Notes: a model not told the origin generated them from the letters alone. Shown: positions 51,168 through 62,917, numbered from the stretch's first letter. The stretch is 64,000 nucleotides of DNA from Pseudomonas putida (GCA_041071465.1 CP163498.1:3118001-3182000), one strand, 5' to 3'. Numbers and translations: made by a program.

Positions 51168-52108
51168 TGCCCAACCAACAGCCTCGAATCACTGCGCAAG
51201 TGGCTCGGCAAGCAGCCAATTGGCACATGCTGATGCTCGAAGACGCCGTCAGCCCGGCCCAGCGTGCTGCCTGCAACCGCTGGCGTTCGGCTGCGCCCGA
51301 GCATGAGCGGGCCTGGCAGAAAGCGTTGCGGGTGCAAGCGCAGCTGGGCCTGCTGCCGCCACAACTGGCCATGGGCACCTTGAACCGCGAGCGCCGCCAG
51401 GTGATGAAACAGTTGTTGGCGTTGGCCATCGTCGCGCCACTTGGCTATGTGGGTTATCGCCAGCTTGCACCGCAGAACGCTTATGCAACCGACGTGGGCC
51501 AGCACAAACAGCTGACGCTGGCCGACGGCACATTGCTCGACCTCAATACCGATACTGCGGTGGATGTGAATTTCGATGCGCATCAGCGCCTGATCAGTCT
51601 GCGTCGTGGTGAGATCCTGATAGACAGCGGGCGCGACAGCAGCAGCCCTCAGCATCGGCCACTTAGGGTTGCCAGCGAGCAGGGGTTGCTGGAGGCCTTG
51701 GGTACGCGCTTCCTGGTCCGCCAGCGCGAGGGGGCGACCCAACTGACCGTATTTCAAGGGGCGGTGCTTGTCACGCCCAGCCATGGCCCACGGCAAACCC
51801 TCGACGCCGGCCAGCAAGTCACTTTCGATGCAGCAGGGCAGGGGGCCGTGACCCCTGCGCGGGAACAAGACAGCCAATGGATTCGTGGGCAACTGCTGGT
51901 CGACGAGATGCCGCTGCGCGAGTTCCTCGGTGAGCTGGGGCGTTATCGGCCAGGTTGGCTGCGCTGCCAATCCGATGTGGCGCAACTACTGATCAGCGGC
52001 GCTTTCCAGCTGGAAAACACCGACGCCATCCTGGCTGCGCTGCCCGCCACGTTGCCGGTTCAGGTGGATTACCGCACCCGCTACTGGGTTACCGTGAACA
52101 AACGTTAA
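51167..52108 (+). CDS. FecR-family anti-sigma regulator
   Basis: A 313-residue transmembrane regulator of the preceding sigma factor. The N-terminal DUF4880-like module reads ITAQVARQAANWHMLMLEDAVSPAQRAACNRW. One helix lies at about 80-98 (VMKQLLALAIVAPLGYVGY). The FecR domain reads LADGTLLDLNTDTAVDVNFDAHQRLISLRRGEILIDSG. The ATG overlaps the sigma stop (TGATG). A 74-bp gap then precedes the receptor gene, which probably has its own sigma-dependent promoter. Confidence 0.92.
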   Translation: MPNQQPRITAQVARQAANWHMLMLEDAVSPAQRAACNRWRSAAPEHERAWQKALRVQAQLGLLPPQLAMGTLNRERRQVMKQLLALAIVAPLGYVGYRQLAPQNAYATDVGQHKQLTLADGTLLDLNTDTAVDVNFDAHQRLISLRRGEILIDSGRDSSSPQHRPLRVASEQGLLEALGTRFLVRQREGATQLTVFQGAVLVTPSHGPRQTLDAGQQVTFDAAGQGAVTPAREQDSQWIRGQLLVDEMPLREFLGELGRYRPGWLRCQSDVAQLLISGAFQLENTDAILAALPATLPVQVDYRTRYWVTVNKR

Positions 52109-52182
52109 TGAGAATTGGCCCGATCTTGAAACTCATCAGTCCTTACCTGTGAAACTGCCACACATAAAGGGACAATTTCTCA

Positions 52183-54705
52183 ATGATTCGCTCTTCTTCA
52201 GCGGTCGTCATGACCGATCGCAGCATGGGCAACGCTCGCGTGCCTGGTTATCGACGTGCGCTCGCCCTGAGTGCGCTGGCCATCGCCTTGCTGGGTGCTG
52301 GCGTGCACGCCCAGGCCGCATCCGTCCAGGCGCCACAAGCCTATAGCATCGCTTCTGGCAGCCTGGCCCAGGTGCTTGCCCGCTTCGCCAGTGAGGGAGG
52401 GTTTACCCTGCAATATACCTCGGAGCTGACCCGTGGCCTTTCTAGCCCTGGGTTGCAGGGGCAATACGGTATCGAGGAAGGTTTCCAGCATTTGTTGGCG
52501 GGCACCGGCCTGCAAGCCGTGCGTCGCGGCAATAACGTCTATGGCCTGCAGCCCTTGCCGCTGAGCGCGGCTTCTGGTGGCGAGGCGCTTAACCTGGAGC
52601 CGCTGAATATCAACGGTATCCAGGACAATGCAACCACCGAGGGCTCGGGCAGCTATACCGCCAATGCCGTCACCATCGGCAAAGGCACCCACCGCCTCAA
52701 GGATGTTCCGCAGTCGGTCAGCGTGGTCACGCGCAAGGCCATGGACGACCAGCGCCTGGACACGCTGGATGAAGTGCTGGAAAAGACCACTGGCATCACC
52801 ACCCTGCAGAGCCCATCGGGCGGCAAGTACATCTACTCCCGTGGTTTCGAGGTGGAAACCATTCAGTACGACGGCGTGCCGCTCGATCGCCGCTACTATG
52901 CAATCGGCAGCAGCTTCACCTCCGACACCTTGCTGTACGACCGTGTCGAAATCTTGCGCGGCGCCAACGGGCTGCTGCAGGGCAGCGGCAACCCTGGTGC
53001 GGCCATCAACCTGGTGCGCAAGCGGCCGAAAGCCGAGCCTTCGTTGTCGGTAACCGCCAGCGCCGGTTCGTGGGACACCTACCGGCAGACCATCGACGGC
53101 AGTGCCCCGCTCAACGCCGACGGCTCGCTACGCGGCCGCCTGGTGGCAGGCCATGAAGACCAGAACTACTTCTACGACACTGCCGAGAGCCGCAAGAACG
53201 TACTCTACGGCATCCTTGAATACGACCTCAGCGACCGCACCACGGTAGCGGCGGGCGCCAGCGTGGAAGACCTGCACTCAACGCCGTTCTTCAGCGGCCT
53301 GCCGCGCAACAAGGATGGCAGTGCGGTCAACGTCAGCCGGTCCACCTACACCGGTGCCGACTGGAACAAGTGGGATAACAAACAGACCACCTACTTCGCC
53401 GATGTTACCCACGATTTCAACGAAGACTGGCGCCTGAAAGCTTCTGGCAGCTACATGCGCGAAACCAACTACATCCTCTACAGCTTTGGCCGCGGCGCTG
53501 TAGACCCGGCTACCGGTAACGGCATGCGTTCGCGTGCCTACCTGTACGACTTCGAAAACATCAACAAGGGCGGCGACATCAACCTGACCGGCAAGTGGCG
53601 TGCATTTGGCCGCGAGCACGAAGTGGTGGTGGGGGCCAATGCCAGCGATCTGCAGACTGACGACCTGCAAGGCGGCTTCATCAACCTGGGCCCGATGAAC
53701 ATCTACGACCCGGTTTCGCCACAGCGCCCGACCATGGATCAGCTATTGGGTGCCGAAGGGACCAACACCTACCCCGGTACTTCCAAGGCCAATATCCGCC
53801 AGAGCGGCATTTACGCGGTGACTCGCTACAAACTCAGCGACCCGCTGACGTTGGTGCTCGGCGGGCGTAGCAGCAACTACAGCTACGACTATGAGCTAAA
53901 CCGGTTCAACGGTGTGTCGCCAACCCCGGCTCATTCGCGGGAAAGCGGTGAGTTCACCCCCTATGGTGGCCTGATCTATGCGCTGAACGAGCAATGGTCG
54001 GCTTATCTGAGCTACGCCGATATCTTCAAGCCGCAGACCGAGCTGAGCGTGGACAACGCGCCGCTGAAACCTATCGTCGGCTCCAATTATGAGATGGGGC
54101 TGAAGGGCGAACTGTTCGACGGCCGCGTCAATACCAGCTTCGCGCTGTTCCAGGTCGACCAGGAAAACCGCGCCCAGGCCACTCTGTGCGGCGATAATGG
54201 CGGCGAGAATTGCTACGTAGCGGGTGGCAAGGTGCGCACCCAAGGTTTCGATGCCGAAATCAGCGGTGAAGTGCTGGACCGCTTGCAATTGTTCGCTGGC
54301 TACACCTACACCCATACCGAGTACCGCAACGACCCAGCCGATGGCGAGTCGGAGGCCGGCGGCACCTTCAACACCTATACGCCCAAGCACCTGTTCCGGT
54401 TTTGGGCGGATTACAACTTGCCTGGCGAACTGGACCCGTGGACCGTGGGTGCTGGCGCCAACATCCAGAGCCGCAACTACCACGGCAACTTTGGTGGTAC
54501 GGACGGGGTAGGGAAGATCGAGCAGGCGGGGTACGCCATCTGGAACGCTCGGGTGGCCTACCAGATCAACAAGAACCTCAGCGTTTCGTTGAACGGCAAC
54601 AACCTGTTCGACAAGAAGTACTTCTCCAGCGTCGGTTGGCTGTATGCGGCCAACTACTACGGAGATCCGCGTAATTACACCTTGACCCTGCGAGCGGATT
54701 TCTAA
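52183..54705 (+). CDS. TonB-dependent siderophore receptor with STN signalling domain
   Basis: An 840-residue outer-membrane receptor of the FpvA/FoxA class. A long signal peptide (about 1-45) ends VHAQAA. An STN domain follows (about 53-105, QAYSIASGSLAQVLARFASEGG). The plug contains LKDVPQSVSVVTRKAM and VEILRGANGLLQGSGNPGAAINLVRKRP. The barrel ends YTLTLRADF with terminal Phe. It pairs with the upstream sigma and anti-sigma genes. Ligand unknown, probably a ferric siderophore. AAAGGGAC stands about 10 bases before the ATG; an internal ATG at 52210 is a possible alternative start. Confidence 0.94.
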   Translation: MIRSSSAVVMTDRSMGNARVPGYRRALALSALAIALLGAGVHAQAASVQAPQAYSIASGSLAQVLARFASEGGFTLQYTSELTRGLSSPGLQGQYGIEEGFQHLLAGTGLQAVRRGNNVYGLQPLPLSAASGGEALNLEPLNINGIQDNATTEGSGSYTANAVTIGKGTHRLKDVPQSVSVVTRKAMDDQRLDTLDEVLEKTTGITTLQSPSGGKYIYSRGFEVETIQYDGVPLDRRYYAIGSSFTSDTLLYDRVEILRGANGLLQGSGNPGAAINLVRKRPKAEPSLSVTASAGSWDTYRQTIDGSAPLNADGSLRGRLVAGHEDQNYFYDTAESRKNVLYGILEYDLSDRTTVAAGASVEDLHSTPFFSGLPRNKDGSAVNVSRSTYTGADWNKWDNKQTTYFADVTHDFNEDWRLKASGSYMRETNYILYSFGRGAVDPATGNGMRSRAYLYDFENINKGGDINLTGKWRAFGREHEVVVGANASDLQTDDLQGGFINLGPMNIYDPVSPQRPTMDQLLGAEGTNTYPGTSKANIRQSGIYAVTRYKLSDPLTLVLGGRSSNYSYDYELNRFNGVSPTPAHSRESGEFTPYGGLIYALNEQWSAYLSYADIFKPQTELSVDNAPLKPIVGSNYEMGLKGELFDGRVNTSFALFQVDQENRAQATLCGDNGGENCYVAGGKVRTQGFDAEISGEVLDRLQLFAGYTYTHTEYRNDPADGESEAGGTFNTYTPKHLFRFWADYNLPGELDPWTVGAGANIQSRNYHGNFGGTDGVGKIEQAGYAIWNARVAYQINKNLSVSLNGNNLFDKKYFSSVGWLYAANYYGDPRNYTLTLRADF

Positions 54706-54789
54706 AGCCAGCCACGATTGAGCTGTGGGAGTGGGCGTGCCCGATCCTACAGGGATTTGCTGAGGCAGCAGTTCAACAAAGTGCAGGCG

Positions 54790-54819
54790 AAAAAAAACCG
54801 ACCATAAGGTCGGTTTTTT
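54790..54819. terminator. Bidirectional terminator between the receptor gene and tRNA-Leu
   Basis: AAAAAACCGACC and GGTCGGTTTTTT form a stem with a short loop and A/T runs on both sides. It lies just past the tRNA-Leu 3' end on the minus strand and 85 bp after the receptor stop, serving both. Confidence 0.88.
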
Positions 54820-54827
54820 CCGGATTT

Positions 54828-54912
54828 TGGTGCCCCGAGGGAGACTCGAACTCCCACTCCTTTCGAAAACGGATTTTGAATCCGCCGCGTCTACCAATTC
54901 CGCCATCAGGGC
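54828..54912 (-). tRNA. tRNA-Leu, anticodon CAA
   Basis: On the minus strand an 85-base cloverleaf runs from GCCCTGATGG to an encoded CCA end (GGGGCACCA). The acceptor, D, anticodon, long variable and T arms (GTTCGAGTC) are all readable. The anticodon loop TTCAAAA gives CAA, reading UUG. The long variable arm is the class II type expected for leucine. MnmH and its partners modify other wobble uridine tRNAs, not this one. Confidence 0.96.
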
Positions 54913-55018
54913 AGTGGCGCGCAGTATAGAGAGCTGCCGCTGGTCGGTCAATCGGCTTTCATGGTCAATTTTCACACATTGGGCTAAACTTCCCGGCCCT
55001 GCCGAACCGAACATCATC

Positions 55019-57198
<2,180 letters not shown>

Positions 57199-57240
57199 CT
57201 GTCCGCATCCATTATTAGAAAATTACATTAGGAGTGCCCA

Positions 57241-57576
57241 ATGAGCTTCTTCATCCCCGCCGCATACGCGGACGCTGCAGCACCTGCCGCTGGCCCAGCC
57301 GGTACCGGCTTCGAGTGGATCTTCCTGGTCGGTTTCCTGGTCATCTTCTACCTGATGATCTGGCGCCCACAGGCCAAGCGCGCCAAAGAGCAGAAGAACC
57401 TGCTGAGCAACTTGCAGAAGGGTGACGAAGTTGTCACCAACGGCGGCATCGCCGGCAAGATCGTCAAGGTTTCCGATGACTTCGTGGTACTGGAAGTGTC
57501 CGACACCGTCGAGCTGAAGTTCCAGAAGGGCGCGATCGCTGCGACCCTGCCAAAAGGTACGCTCAAGGCTATCTGA
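57241..57576 (+). CDS. yajC: Preprotein translocase accessory subunit YajC
   Basis: A 111-residue inner-membrane protein of the Sec holotranslocon. One membrane helix (about 22-42) is followed by IWRPQAKRAKEQKNLLSNLQKGDEVVTNGGIAGKI, the family signature, and a soluble tail. Length equals E. coli YajC. TAGGAG stands 8 bases before the ATG. Between tgt and secD as in most gammaproteobacteria. Confidence 0.97.
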   Translation: MSFFIPAAYADAAAPAAGPAGTGFEWIFLVGFLVIFYLMIWRPQAKRAKEQKNLLSNLQKGDEVVTNGGIAGKIVKVSDDFVVLEVSDTVELKFQKGAIAATLPKGTLKAI

Positions 57577-57639
57577 GTTACCGGTTTTATTTTCCAGTCG
57601 GGGCGCGCAACGCGCCCCGCGTCTTGAACGGGCGGCGTG

Positions 57640-59502
57640 ATGCTGAACAAATACCCTCTGTGGAAATATGCACTGATCGTGCTGGTACTGGTGGTCGGTT
57701 TCATTTATTCCGCTCCCAACCTTTACCCGGATGACCCGGCAGTACAGATCAGCGGTGCCAGCTCGGCGCTGCAGGTGAACCAGGCCGACCTCGATCGCGT
57801 CAGCAAGGCGCTGGTCGATGCCAAAATCACCGTCAAGGGCGCCAGCCTGGGTGAGAAGGGCAGCGGGCTGATCCGCCTGACCAATCAGGAAGACCAACTG
57901 CCAGCCAAAGATGTCGTGCGCAAGGCACTGGGCGATGATTACGTCGTGGCCCTCAACCTGGCTCAGACTACCCCGCAATGGCTGCGCAACCTGGGTGCAA
58001 GCCCGATGAAGCTGGGCCTGGACCTGTCCGGTGGTGTGCACTTCCTGCTGGAAGTGGACATGGACAAGGCCATGACTGCCCGCATGAAAGTCTACGAAGG
58101 CGAGGTCAAGACCTTGCTGCGCAAAGAGCGCATCCGCTACCGCAGCCTGCCTCAGCAGGATGGCGGCATCATGCTGGGCTTCGCTGACGATGCTACCCGC
58201 GAACAGGCACGTGTCCTGATCCGCAAGAATTTCAATGATTTCGACCTGACCACCACCGAGCGCAACGAGCTTGCGGTGCTGCGTCTGGCGCTGACCCAGG
58301 CGAAAGTCGCCGAGATCCGCGAATACTCGATCAAGCAGAACCTTACCACCGTGCGCAACCGCGTGAACGAGCTGGGCGTGGCCGAGCCGCTGGTACAGCG
58401 CCAGGGCGCCAACCGCATCGTGGTCGAGCTGCCAGGTGTGCAGGACACTGCCGAAGCCAAGCGTATCCTCGGTAAAACCGCCAACCTGGAGTTCCGCTTC
58501 GGTGCCGAGCCGGGCGCTTCCAAGGCCACTACCGAAGTGTTCGAGTTCCGTGAAGGCGGCCGTTCCGCCCCGGTCGAGCGCGGCCTGATCATTACCGGTG
58601 ACCAGGTTACCGACGCCCAGGCCAGCTTTGACGAGCACGGCCGCCCGCAAGTGAACATCCGCCTGGATGGCCACGGTGGCGAGCTGATGAGCCGCGCTAC
58701 CCGCAGCAACGTCGGTCGCAGCATGGCGGTGATCTTCATCGAGCAGAAGCCGGTCACTCGCTATGTGAAGCAGACCGTCGACGGCGTCGAGAAGGACGTT
58801 GCCGTACAAAGCTTCGTGGAAGAGAAGAAAATCATCAGCCTGGCGACCATCCAGTCGCCGCTGGGCAGCCAGTTCCGCATCACCGGCCTGAACGGCCAGG
58901 GCGAATCGTCGGAGCTGGCCCTGCTGCTGCGTGCCGGTGGTCTGGCCGCGCCAATGTACTTCGCTGAAGAACGTACCATTGGCCCAAGCCTGGGTGCTGA
59001 CAACATCACCAAGGGTATCGATGCGTCGCTGTGGGGCATGTTGTTCGTCTCGCTGTTCATCATCGCCATCTACCGCGGCTTCGGCGTGATCGCCACCATC
59101 GCCCTGGCGGGCAACATGGTGCTGCTGCTGGCGCTGATGTCGCTGCTGGGTGCCACCCTGACCCTGCCGGGTATCGCCGGTATCGTGTTGACCATGGGTA
59201 TGGCGGTGGACGCCAACGTGCTGATCTTCTCGCGTATTCGCGAAGAGCTCAAAGCCGGCATGTCGGTGCAGCGCGCCATCCACGAAGGTTTCAACCGCGC
59301 CTACACCGCGATCATCGACGCCAACCTGACCAGCCTGCTGGTCGGCGGCATCCTGTTCGCCATGGGGACCGGCCCGGTCAAGGGCTTTGCGGTCACCATG
59401 TCTCTCGGGATTTTCACCTCGATGTTCACCGCCGTCATGGTGACCCGTGCAATGGTCAACCTGACCTGCGGCGGGCGTGACATCAAGAAGCTGTGGGTTT
59501 GA
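57640..59502 (+). CDS. secD: Protein translocase subunit SecD
   Basis: A 620-residue inner-membrane subunit using proton-motive force to draw exported proteins through SecYEG. An N-terminal helix (10-27) is followed by a large periplasmic P1 region with LGLDLSGGVHFLLEVDM and a C-terminal six-helix RND-type domain with VDANVLIFSRIREELKAG. Length fits the family. ATG at 57640 is chosen, with a GTG immediately before it also possible. Ten bp before secF. Confidence 0.97.
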   Translation: MLNKYPLWKYALIVLVLVVGFIYSAPNLYPDDPAVQISGASSALQVNQADLDRVSKALVDAKITVKGASLGEKGSGLIRLTNQEDQLPAKDVVRKALGDDYVVALNLAQTTPQWLRNLGASPMKLGLDLSGGVHFLLEVDMDKAMTARMKVYEGEVKTLLRKERIRYRSLPQQDGGIMLGFADDATREQARVLIRKNFNDFDLTTTERNELAVLRLALTQAKVAEIREYSIKQNLTTVRNRVNELGVAEPLVQRQGANRIVVELPGVQDTAEAKRILGKTANLEFRFGAEPGASKATTEVFEFREGGRSAPVERGLIITGDQVTDAQASFDEHGRPQVNIRLDGHGGELMSRATRSNVGRSMAVIFIEQKPVTRYVKQTVDGVEKDVAVQSFVEEKKIISLATIQSPLGSQFRITGLNGQGESSELALLLRAGGLAAPMYFAEERTIGPSLGADNITKGIDASLWGMLFVSLFIIAIYRGFGVIATIALAGNMVLLLALMSLLGATLTLPGIAGIVLTMGMAVDANVLIFSRIREELKAGMSVQRAIHEGFNRAYTAIIDANLTSLLVGGILFAMGTGPVKGFAVTMSLGIFTSMFTAVMVTRAMVNLTCGGRDIKKLWV

Positions 59503-59512
59503 GGGAGCTGCG

Positions 59513-60421
59513 ATGAAAACCATCAATTTCATGGGCGTACGCAATGTCGCGTTCGCCATTACCGTGCTCCTCACCGTGCTGGCGCTGTTCAGCTGGTGGC
59601 AGAAAGGCCTGAACTTCGGCCTGGACTTCACCGGTGGTACGCTGATCGAGCTGACCTACGAGCGCCCGGCCGACCTCAAGGCGGTGCGGGCCGAGCTGGT
59701 CGATTCGGGCTTCCACGAGGCGGTGGTGCAGAGCTTTGGCGCTACCACCGACCTGCTGGTGCGTATGCCGGGCGATGACCCACAGCTGGGCAACAAGGTA
59801 GCTGCCGCGCTGCAGAAGGCTGGCGGCGACAACCCGGCAACCCTCAAGCGTGTCGAGTTCGTCGGCCCGCAGGTGGGTGAAGAGCTGCGCGACCAGGGTG
59901 GCATGGGCATGCTCCTGGCCCTGGGCGGCATCCTTATCTACCTGGCCTTCCGCTTCCAGTGGAAGTTCGCCGTGGGTGCGATCATCTCGCTGATCCATGA
60001 CGTGGTGGTGACCCTGGGTATCCTGTCGTTCTTCCAGATCACCTTCGACCTGACGGTGCTGGCAGCGGTGCTGGCGATCATCGGCTACTCGTTGAACGAC
60101 ACCATCGTCGTGTTCGACCGTGTGCGTGAGAACTTCCGCGTCATGCGCAAGGCCTCGCTGATCGAGAACATCAACGTTTCCACCACCCAGACCCTGCTGC
60201 GTACCATCGCTACCTCGGTTTCGACCTTATTGGCCATTGCCGCGCTGCTGTTCTTTGGTGGTGACAACCTGTTCGGCTTCTCGCTGGCCTTGTTCATCGG
60301 CGTCATGGCCGGTACCTACTCGTCGATCTACATCGCCAACGTGGTACTGATCTGGCTGAACCTGAACAGCGAAGACCTCATCCCGCCGACCAAGGCAGAG
60401 GGCGTGGACGAGCGTCCATAA
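59513..60421 (+). CDS. secF: Protein translocase subunit SecF
   Basis: A 302-residue partner of SecD. N-terminal helix at 13-32, then LNFGLDFTGGTLIELTYE, a short periplasmic domain, and five more helices with SLNDTIVVFDRVRENFRVMRK. GGGAGCTGCG provides the ribosome site before ATG 59513. Last gene of the queA-secF cluster, followed by a strong terminator. Confidence 0.97.
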   Translation: MKTINFMGVRNVAFAITVLLTVLALFSWWQKGLNFGLDFTGGTLIELTYERPADLKAVRAELVDSGFHEAVVQSFGATTDLLVRMPGDDPQLGNKVAAALQKAGGDNPATLKRVEFVGPQVGEELRDQGGMGMLLALGGILIYLAFRFQWKFAVGAIISLIHDVVVTLGILSFFQITFDLTVLAAVLAIIGYSLNDTIVVFDRVRENFRVMRKASLIENINVSTTQTLLRTIATSVSTLLAIAALLFFGGDNLFGFSLALFIGVMAGTYSSIYIANVVLIWLNLNSEDLIPPTKAEGVDERP

Positions 60422-60450
60422 GCTTCTGTTCCACGCCGTTTGGCGGCCCG

Positions 60451-60485
60451 AAAGGCGCGAGTATTGAACTCGCGCCTTTTTTTTT
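60451..60485 (+). terminator. Rho-independent terminator after secF
   Basis: AAAGGCGCGAG, loop TATTGAA, CTCGCGCC and nine T: an 8-11 bp stem and T run, 30 bp past the secF stop. Confidence 0.94.
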
Positions 60486-60539
60486 GCTCCAAGGCTGGGA
60501 GAAGCGGGTGGGACCCGCAAGTATGATCAGGAGGTTCAT

Positions 60540-61082
60540 GTGAACAAATCAATGCTGGTGGGTGCGGTACTGGGTGCTGTCGGTGTGACTGCCGGAGGTG
60601 CTGTCGCGACCTACAGCTTGGTCAACAAGGGGCCTGAGTATGCGCAGGTTACCGACGTGCAGCCGATCAAACAGCAGGTAAAAACCCCGCGCGAGGTCTG
60701 CAAGGACGTCGCCGTCACACGCCAAGCGCCGGTCAAGGACCAGCACCAGATTGCAGGTACCGTGGTGGGTGCCATTGCCGGCGGCCTGCTGGGTAACCAG
60801 ATTGGTGGCGGTACCGGCAAGAAAATCGCCACCGTGGCTGGTGCGGTAGGTGGTGGTTATGCCGGTAACAAGGTGCAGGAGGGCATGCAGGAGCGTGACA
60901 CCTACACCACCACGCAAACCCGCTGCAACACGGTCAACGACATCAGTGAGAAGGTGGTGGGCTACAACGTCACCTACTCCATTGGTGATCAGGTAGGCAA
61001 GGTGAAGATGGACCGTGAGCCGGGCTCGACCATTCCGCTGGACAAGAATGGCAAGTTGATCCTGAGCGAAGCGGGTCAGTAA
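60540..61082 (+). CDS. Glycine-zipper 2TM-domain protein (SlyB/UmoD-like)
   Basis: A 180-residue envelope protein of unknown role. An N-terminal hydrophobic segment (6-27, without a lipobox Cys) is followed by a glycine zipper at about 70-112 (IAGTVVGAIAGGLLGNQIGGG...VAGAVGGGYAGNKVQ), the pattern of SlyB and Rick_17kDa-like proteins. The C-terminal half carries YNVTYSIGDQVGKVKMDREPG. The GTG at 60540 is the start: AGGAGG lies 5 bases upstream and the overlapping ATG runs into TGA. Confidence 0.87.
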   Translation: MNKSMLVGAVLGAVGVTAGGAVATYSLVNKGPEYAQVTDVQPIKQQVKTPREVCKDVAVTRQAPVKDQHQIAGTVVGAIAGGLLGNQIGGGTGKKIATVAGAVGGGYAGNKVQEGMQERDTYTTTQTRCNTVNDISEKVVGYNVTYSIGDQVGKVKMDREPGSTIPLDKNGKLILSEAGQ

Positions 61083-61144
61083 GCCGTACGCCGTTTGCCC
61101 CCGCAAGTATCGCGCAAAGCCGGGGGAGAGGGCGCCGGGCACAA

Positions 61145-61170
61145 AAAAAGCACCCCGAGGGGTGCTTTTT
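61145..61170. terminator. Bidirectional terminator between the glycine-zipper gene and suhB
   Basis: AAAAAGCACCCC and GGGGTGCTTTTT around a two-base loop, flanked by A and T runs, between convergent genes. Confidence 0.92.
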
Positions 61171-61189
61171 GCGTTTCGGCAATCTGCGG

Positions 61190-62007
61190 TTAGCGCTTCA
61201 TGCTTTCTGGCAGGTGCGGCTGGATAGCGGTCAGCACGGCCTTGAAGCACTTGATGTTGCCTGCAACGATGTGGCCCTTGTCGAGGAAGTCGTGGCCACC
61301 GTTGAAGTCGCTCACCAGGCCGCCGGCTTCCTGGATCAGCAGTACGCCAGCTGCCATGTCCCATTCCGACAGGCCCGACTCCCAGAAGGCATCGAAGCGG
61401 CCAGCGGCCACATAGGCCAGGTCCAGGCTGGCGGAGCCTGCACGGCGGATGCCGGCGGTCTGGCCAGTCAGGGCGCGGAACATGCCCAGGTAGTTGTCCA
61501 TGTCGGCCATCTGGCCGTCACGGAACGGGAAACCGGTACCGAGCAGGGCGCCTTCCAGGCTGGTGCGCGAGCTGACACGCAGGCGACGACCGTTGAGTTG
61601 GGCGCCACGGCCACGGCTGGCGGTGAATTCTTCCTGGCGTACTGGGTCGAGTACCACGGCGTGTTCAAGGCGACCGCGGTATTTGCACGCGATGCTGACG
61701 GCGAAGTGGGGGATGCCGCGCAGGAAGTTGGTGGTGCCGTCCAGTGGGTCGATGATCCACAGGTAGTCTTTGCCTTCTTCGCCGGTGCCCGCGTGCATGC
61801 CCGTCTCTTCACCCTGGATGGAGTGGTTCGGGTAGGCCTTGCGCAGCGCGTCGACGATTTTCTGCTCGGCGGCACGATCAACCTCGGAAACGTAGTCCTT
61901 AGCCTCTTCTCGTCCACCTTGATGCTATCCAGGCGTTCGATGGAGCGGAAAATCAGTTCACTGGCGCTGCGAGCGGCGCGCAGGGCGATATTCAGCATAG
62001 GCTGCAT
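61190..62007 (-). pseudogene. suhB: Inositol-1-monophosphatase SuhB, frameshifted
   Basis: Inositol-phosphatase family protein that, in E. coli, also takes part in rRNA antitermination. The first frame (ATG 62007) gives MQPMLNIALRAARSASELIFRSIERL...VDEK and then breaks. One missing G at 61906/61907 restores EAKDYVSEVD..., and the second frame carries the metal-site motif WIIDPLDGTTNFLRGIPHFAVSIA and SEWDMAAGVLLIQEAGG. The repaired length is 272 aa, normal for the family. As written only the first 37 residues are in frame. SuhB is broadly conserved, so a base-calling error is more likely than loss. Confidence 0.9.
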
Positions 62008-62158
62008 GGGCGGGTCACCTGGAGATGTTAAAGAAGAAAGCCGATCATTCTAGCAGAAAACTTTGGCGGCAGAAGTGTCACATTTGCTTTCATAGCGTTA
62101 CGTCTGTCGGTTCTGTAAGATCGAAGGCCTTGATTCCTGCATCTGTGAGCACAACACC

Positions 62159-62914
62159 TTGCTGCAAAATATTCGTGTTGTTCTGGTCAATACCAGCCAC
62201 CCCGGCAACATCGGCGGCGCTGCGCGTGCCATGAAAAACATGGGCTTGTCGCGTCTGGTGCTGGTGCAGCCGAAAGAATTCCCCGCCGTGGATGCCAGCG
62301 CCCGTGCATCGGGCGCCGACGATGTGCTGGATAACGCCCTGGTGGTCGACAGCCTCGAACAGGCACTGGTCGGCTGCAACCTGGTGATGGGCACCAGCGC
62401 CCGCGAGCGCAGCATTCCCTGGCCGTTGATCGGCCCGCGCGAGTGCGGGGCCAAGGCGGTGGAGCATGCCAATGGCGGCGAGGAGATCGCCCTGGTGTTC
62501 GGGCGTGAGCACGCCGGCCTGACCAACGAAGAACTGCAGCGATGTCACTTCCACGTGCACATTCCCTCCAACCCCGACTTTAGTTCGCTGAACCTGGCCG
62601 CTGCTGTGCAGGTGCTCTCTTACGAGGTGCGCATGGCCTGGCTGGCTGCCGGTGAAGCACCCGAAAAAGTCGAGAAGGTTGACGCCACCGAGCTGGCGAC
62701 CATGGACGAAATGGAGCTGTTCTACGACCACCTGGAGAAAACCCTGGTGGGCATCGGCTTCCTCGACCCCGAAAAGCCCAAGCACCTGATGCCGCGCCTG
62801 CGCCGGCTGTATGGGCGGGTGGCGGTCGAGCGTTCGGAAATGAGCATTTTGCGCGGCATCCTGACCGAGACCCAGAAAGTGGTCCGGGGCGAGCCGCATA
62901 AACGGAAGGACTGA
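62159..62914 (+). CDS. trmJ: tRNA (cytidine/uridine-2'-O-)-methyltransferase TrmJ
   Basis: A 251-residue SPOUT methyltransferase modifying position 32 of tRNAs. Signatures are IRVVLVNTSHPGNIGGAARAMKNMGLSRLVLV at the N-terminus and VFGREHAGLTNEEL with NLAAAVQVLSYE in the knot region. The start must be TTG at 62159, giving LQNIRVVLVNT; no ATG upstream is in frame and no strong ribosome site is seen. Divergent from suhB, 4 bp before cysE. Confidence 0.94.
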   Translation: MLQNIRVVLVNTSHPGNIGGAARAMKNMGLSRLVLVQPKEFPAVDASARASGADDVLDNALVVDSLEQALVGCNLVMGTSARERSIPWPLIGPRECGAKAVEHANGGEEIALVFGREHAGLTNEELQRCHFHVHIPSNPDFSSLNLAAAVQVLSYEVRMAWLAAGEAPEKVEKVDATELATMDEMELFYDHLEKTLVGIGFLDPEKPKHLMPRLRRLYGRVAVERSEMSILRGILTETQKVVRGEPHKRKD

Positions 62915-62917
62915 TAG

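Noticed and set aside
54706..54780. Possible REP element after the second receptor
   Set aside because: Only a partial match (CTGTGGGAGTGGGCGTGCCCG) with a broken palindrome; too degenerate to call.
57223..59631. 802-codon open frame antisense to yajC-secD
   Set aside because: Shadow of conserved genes; composition follows the reverse of SecD codons.
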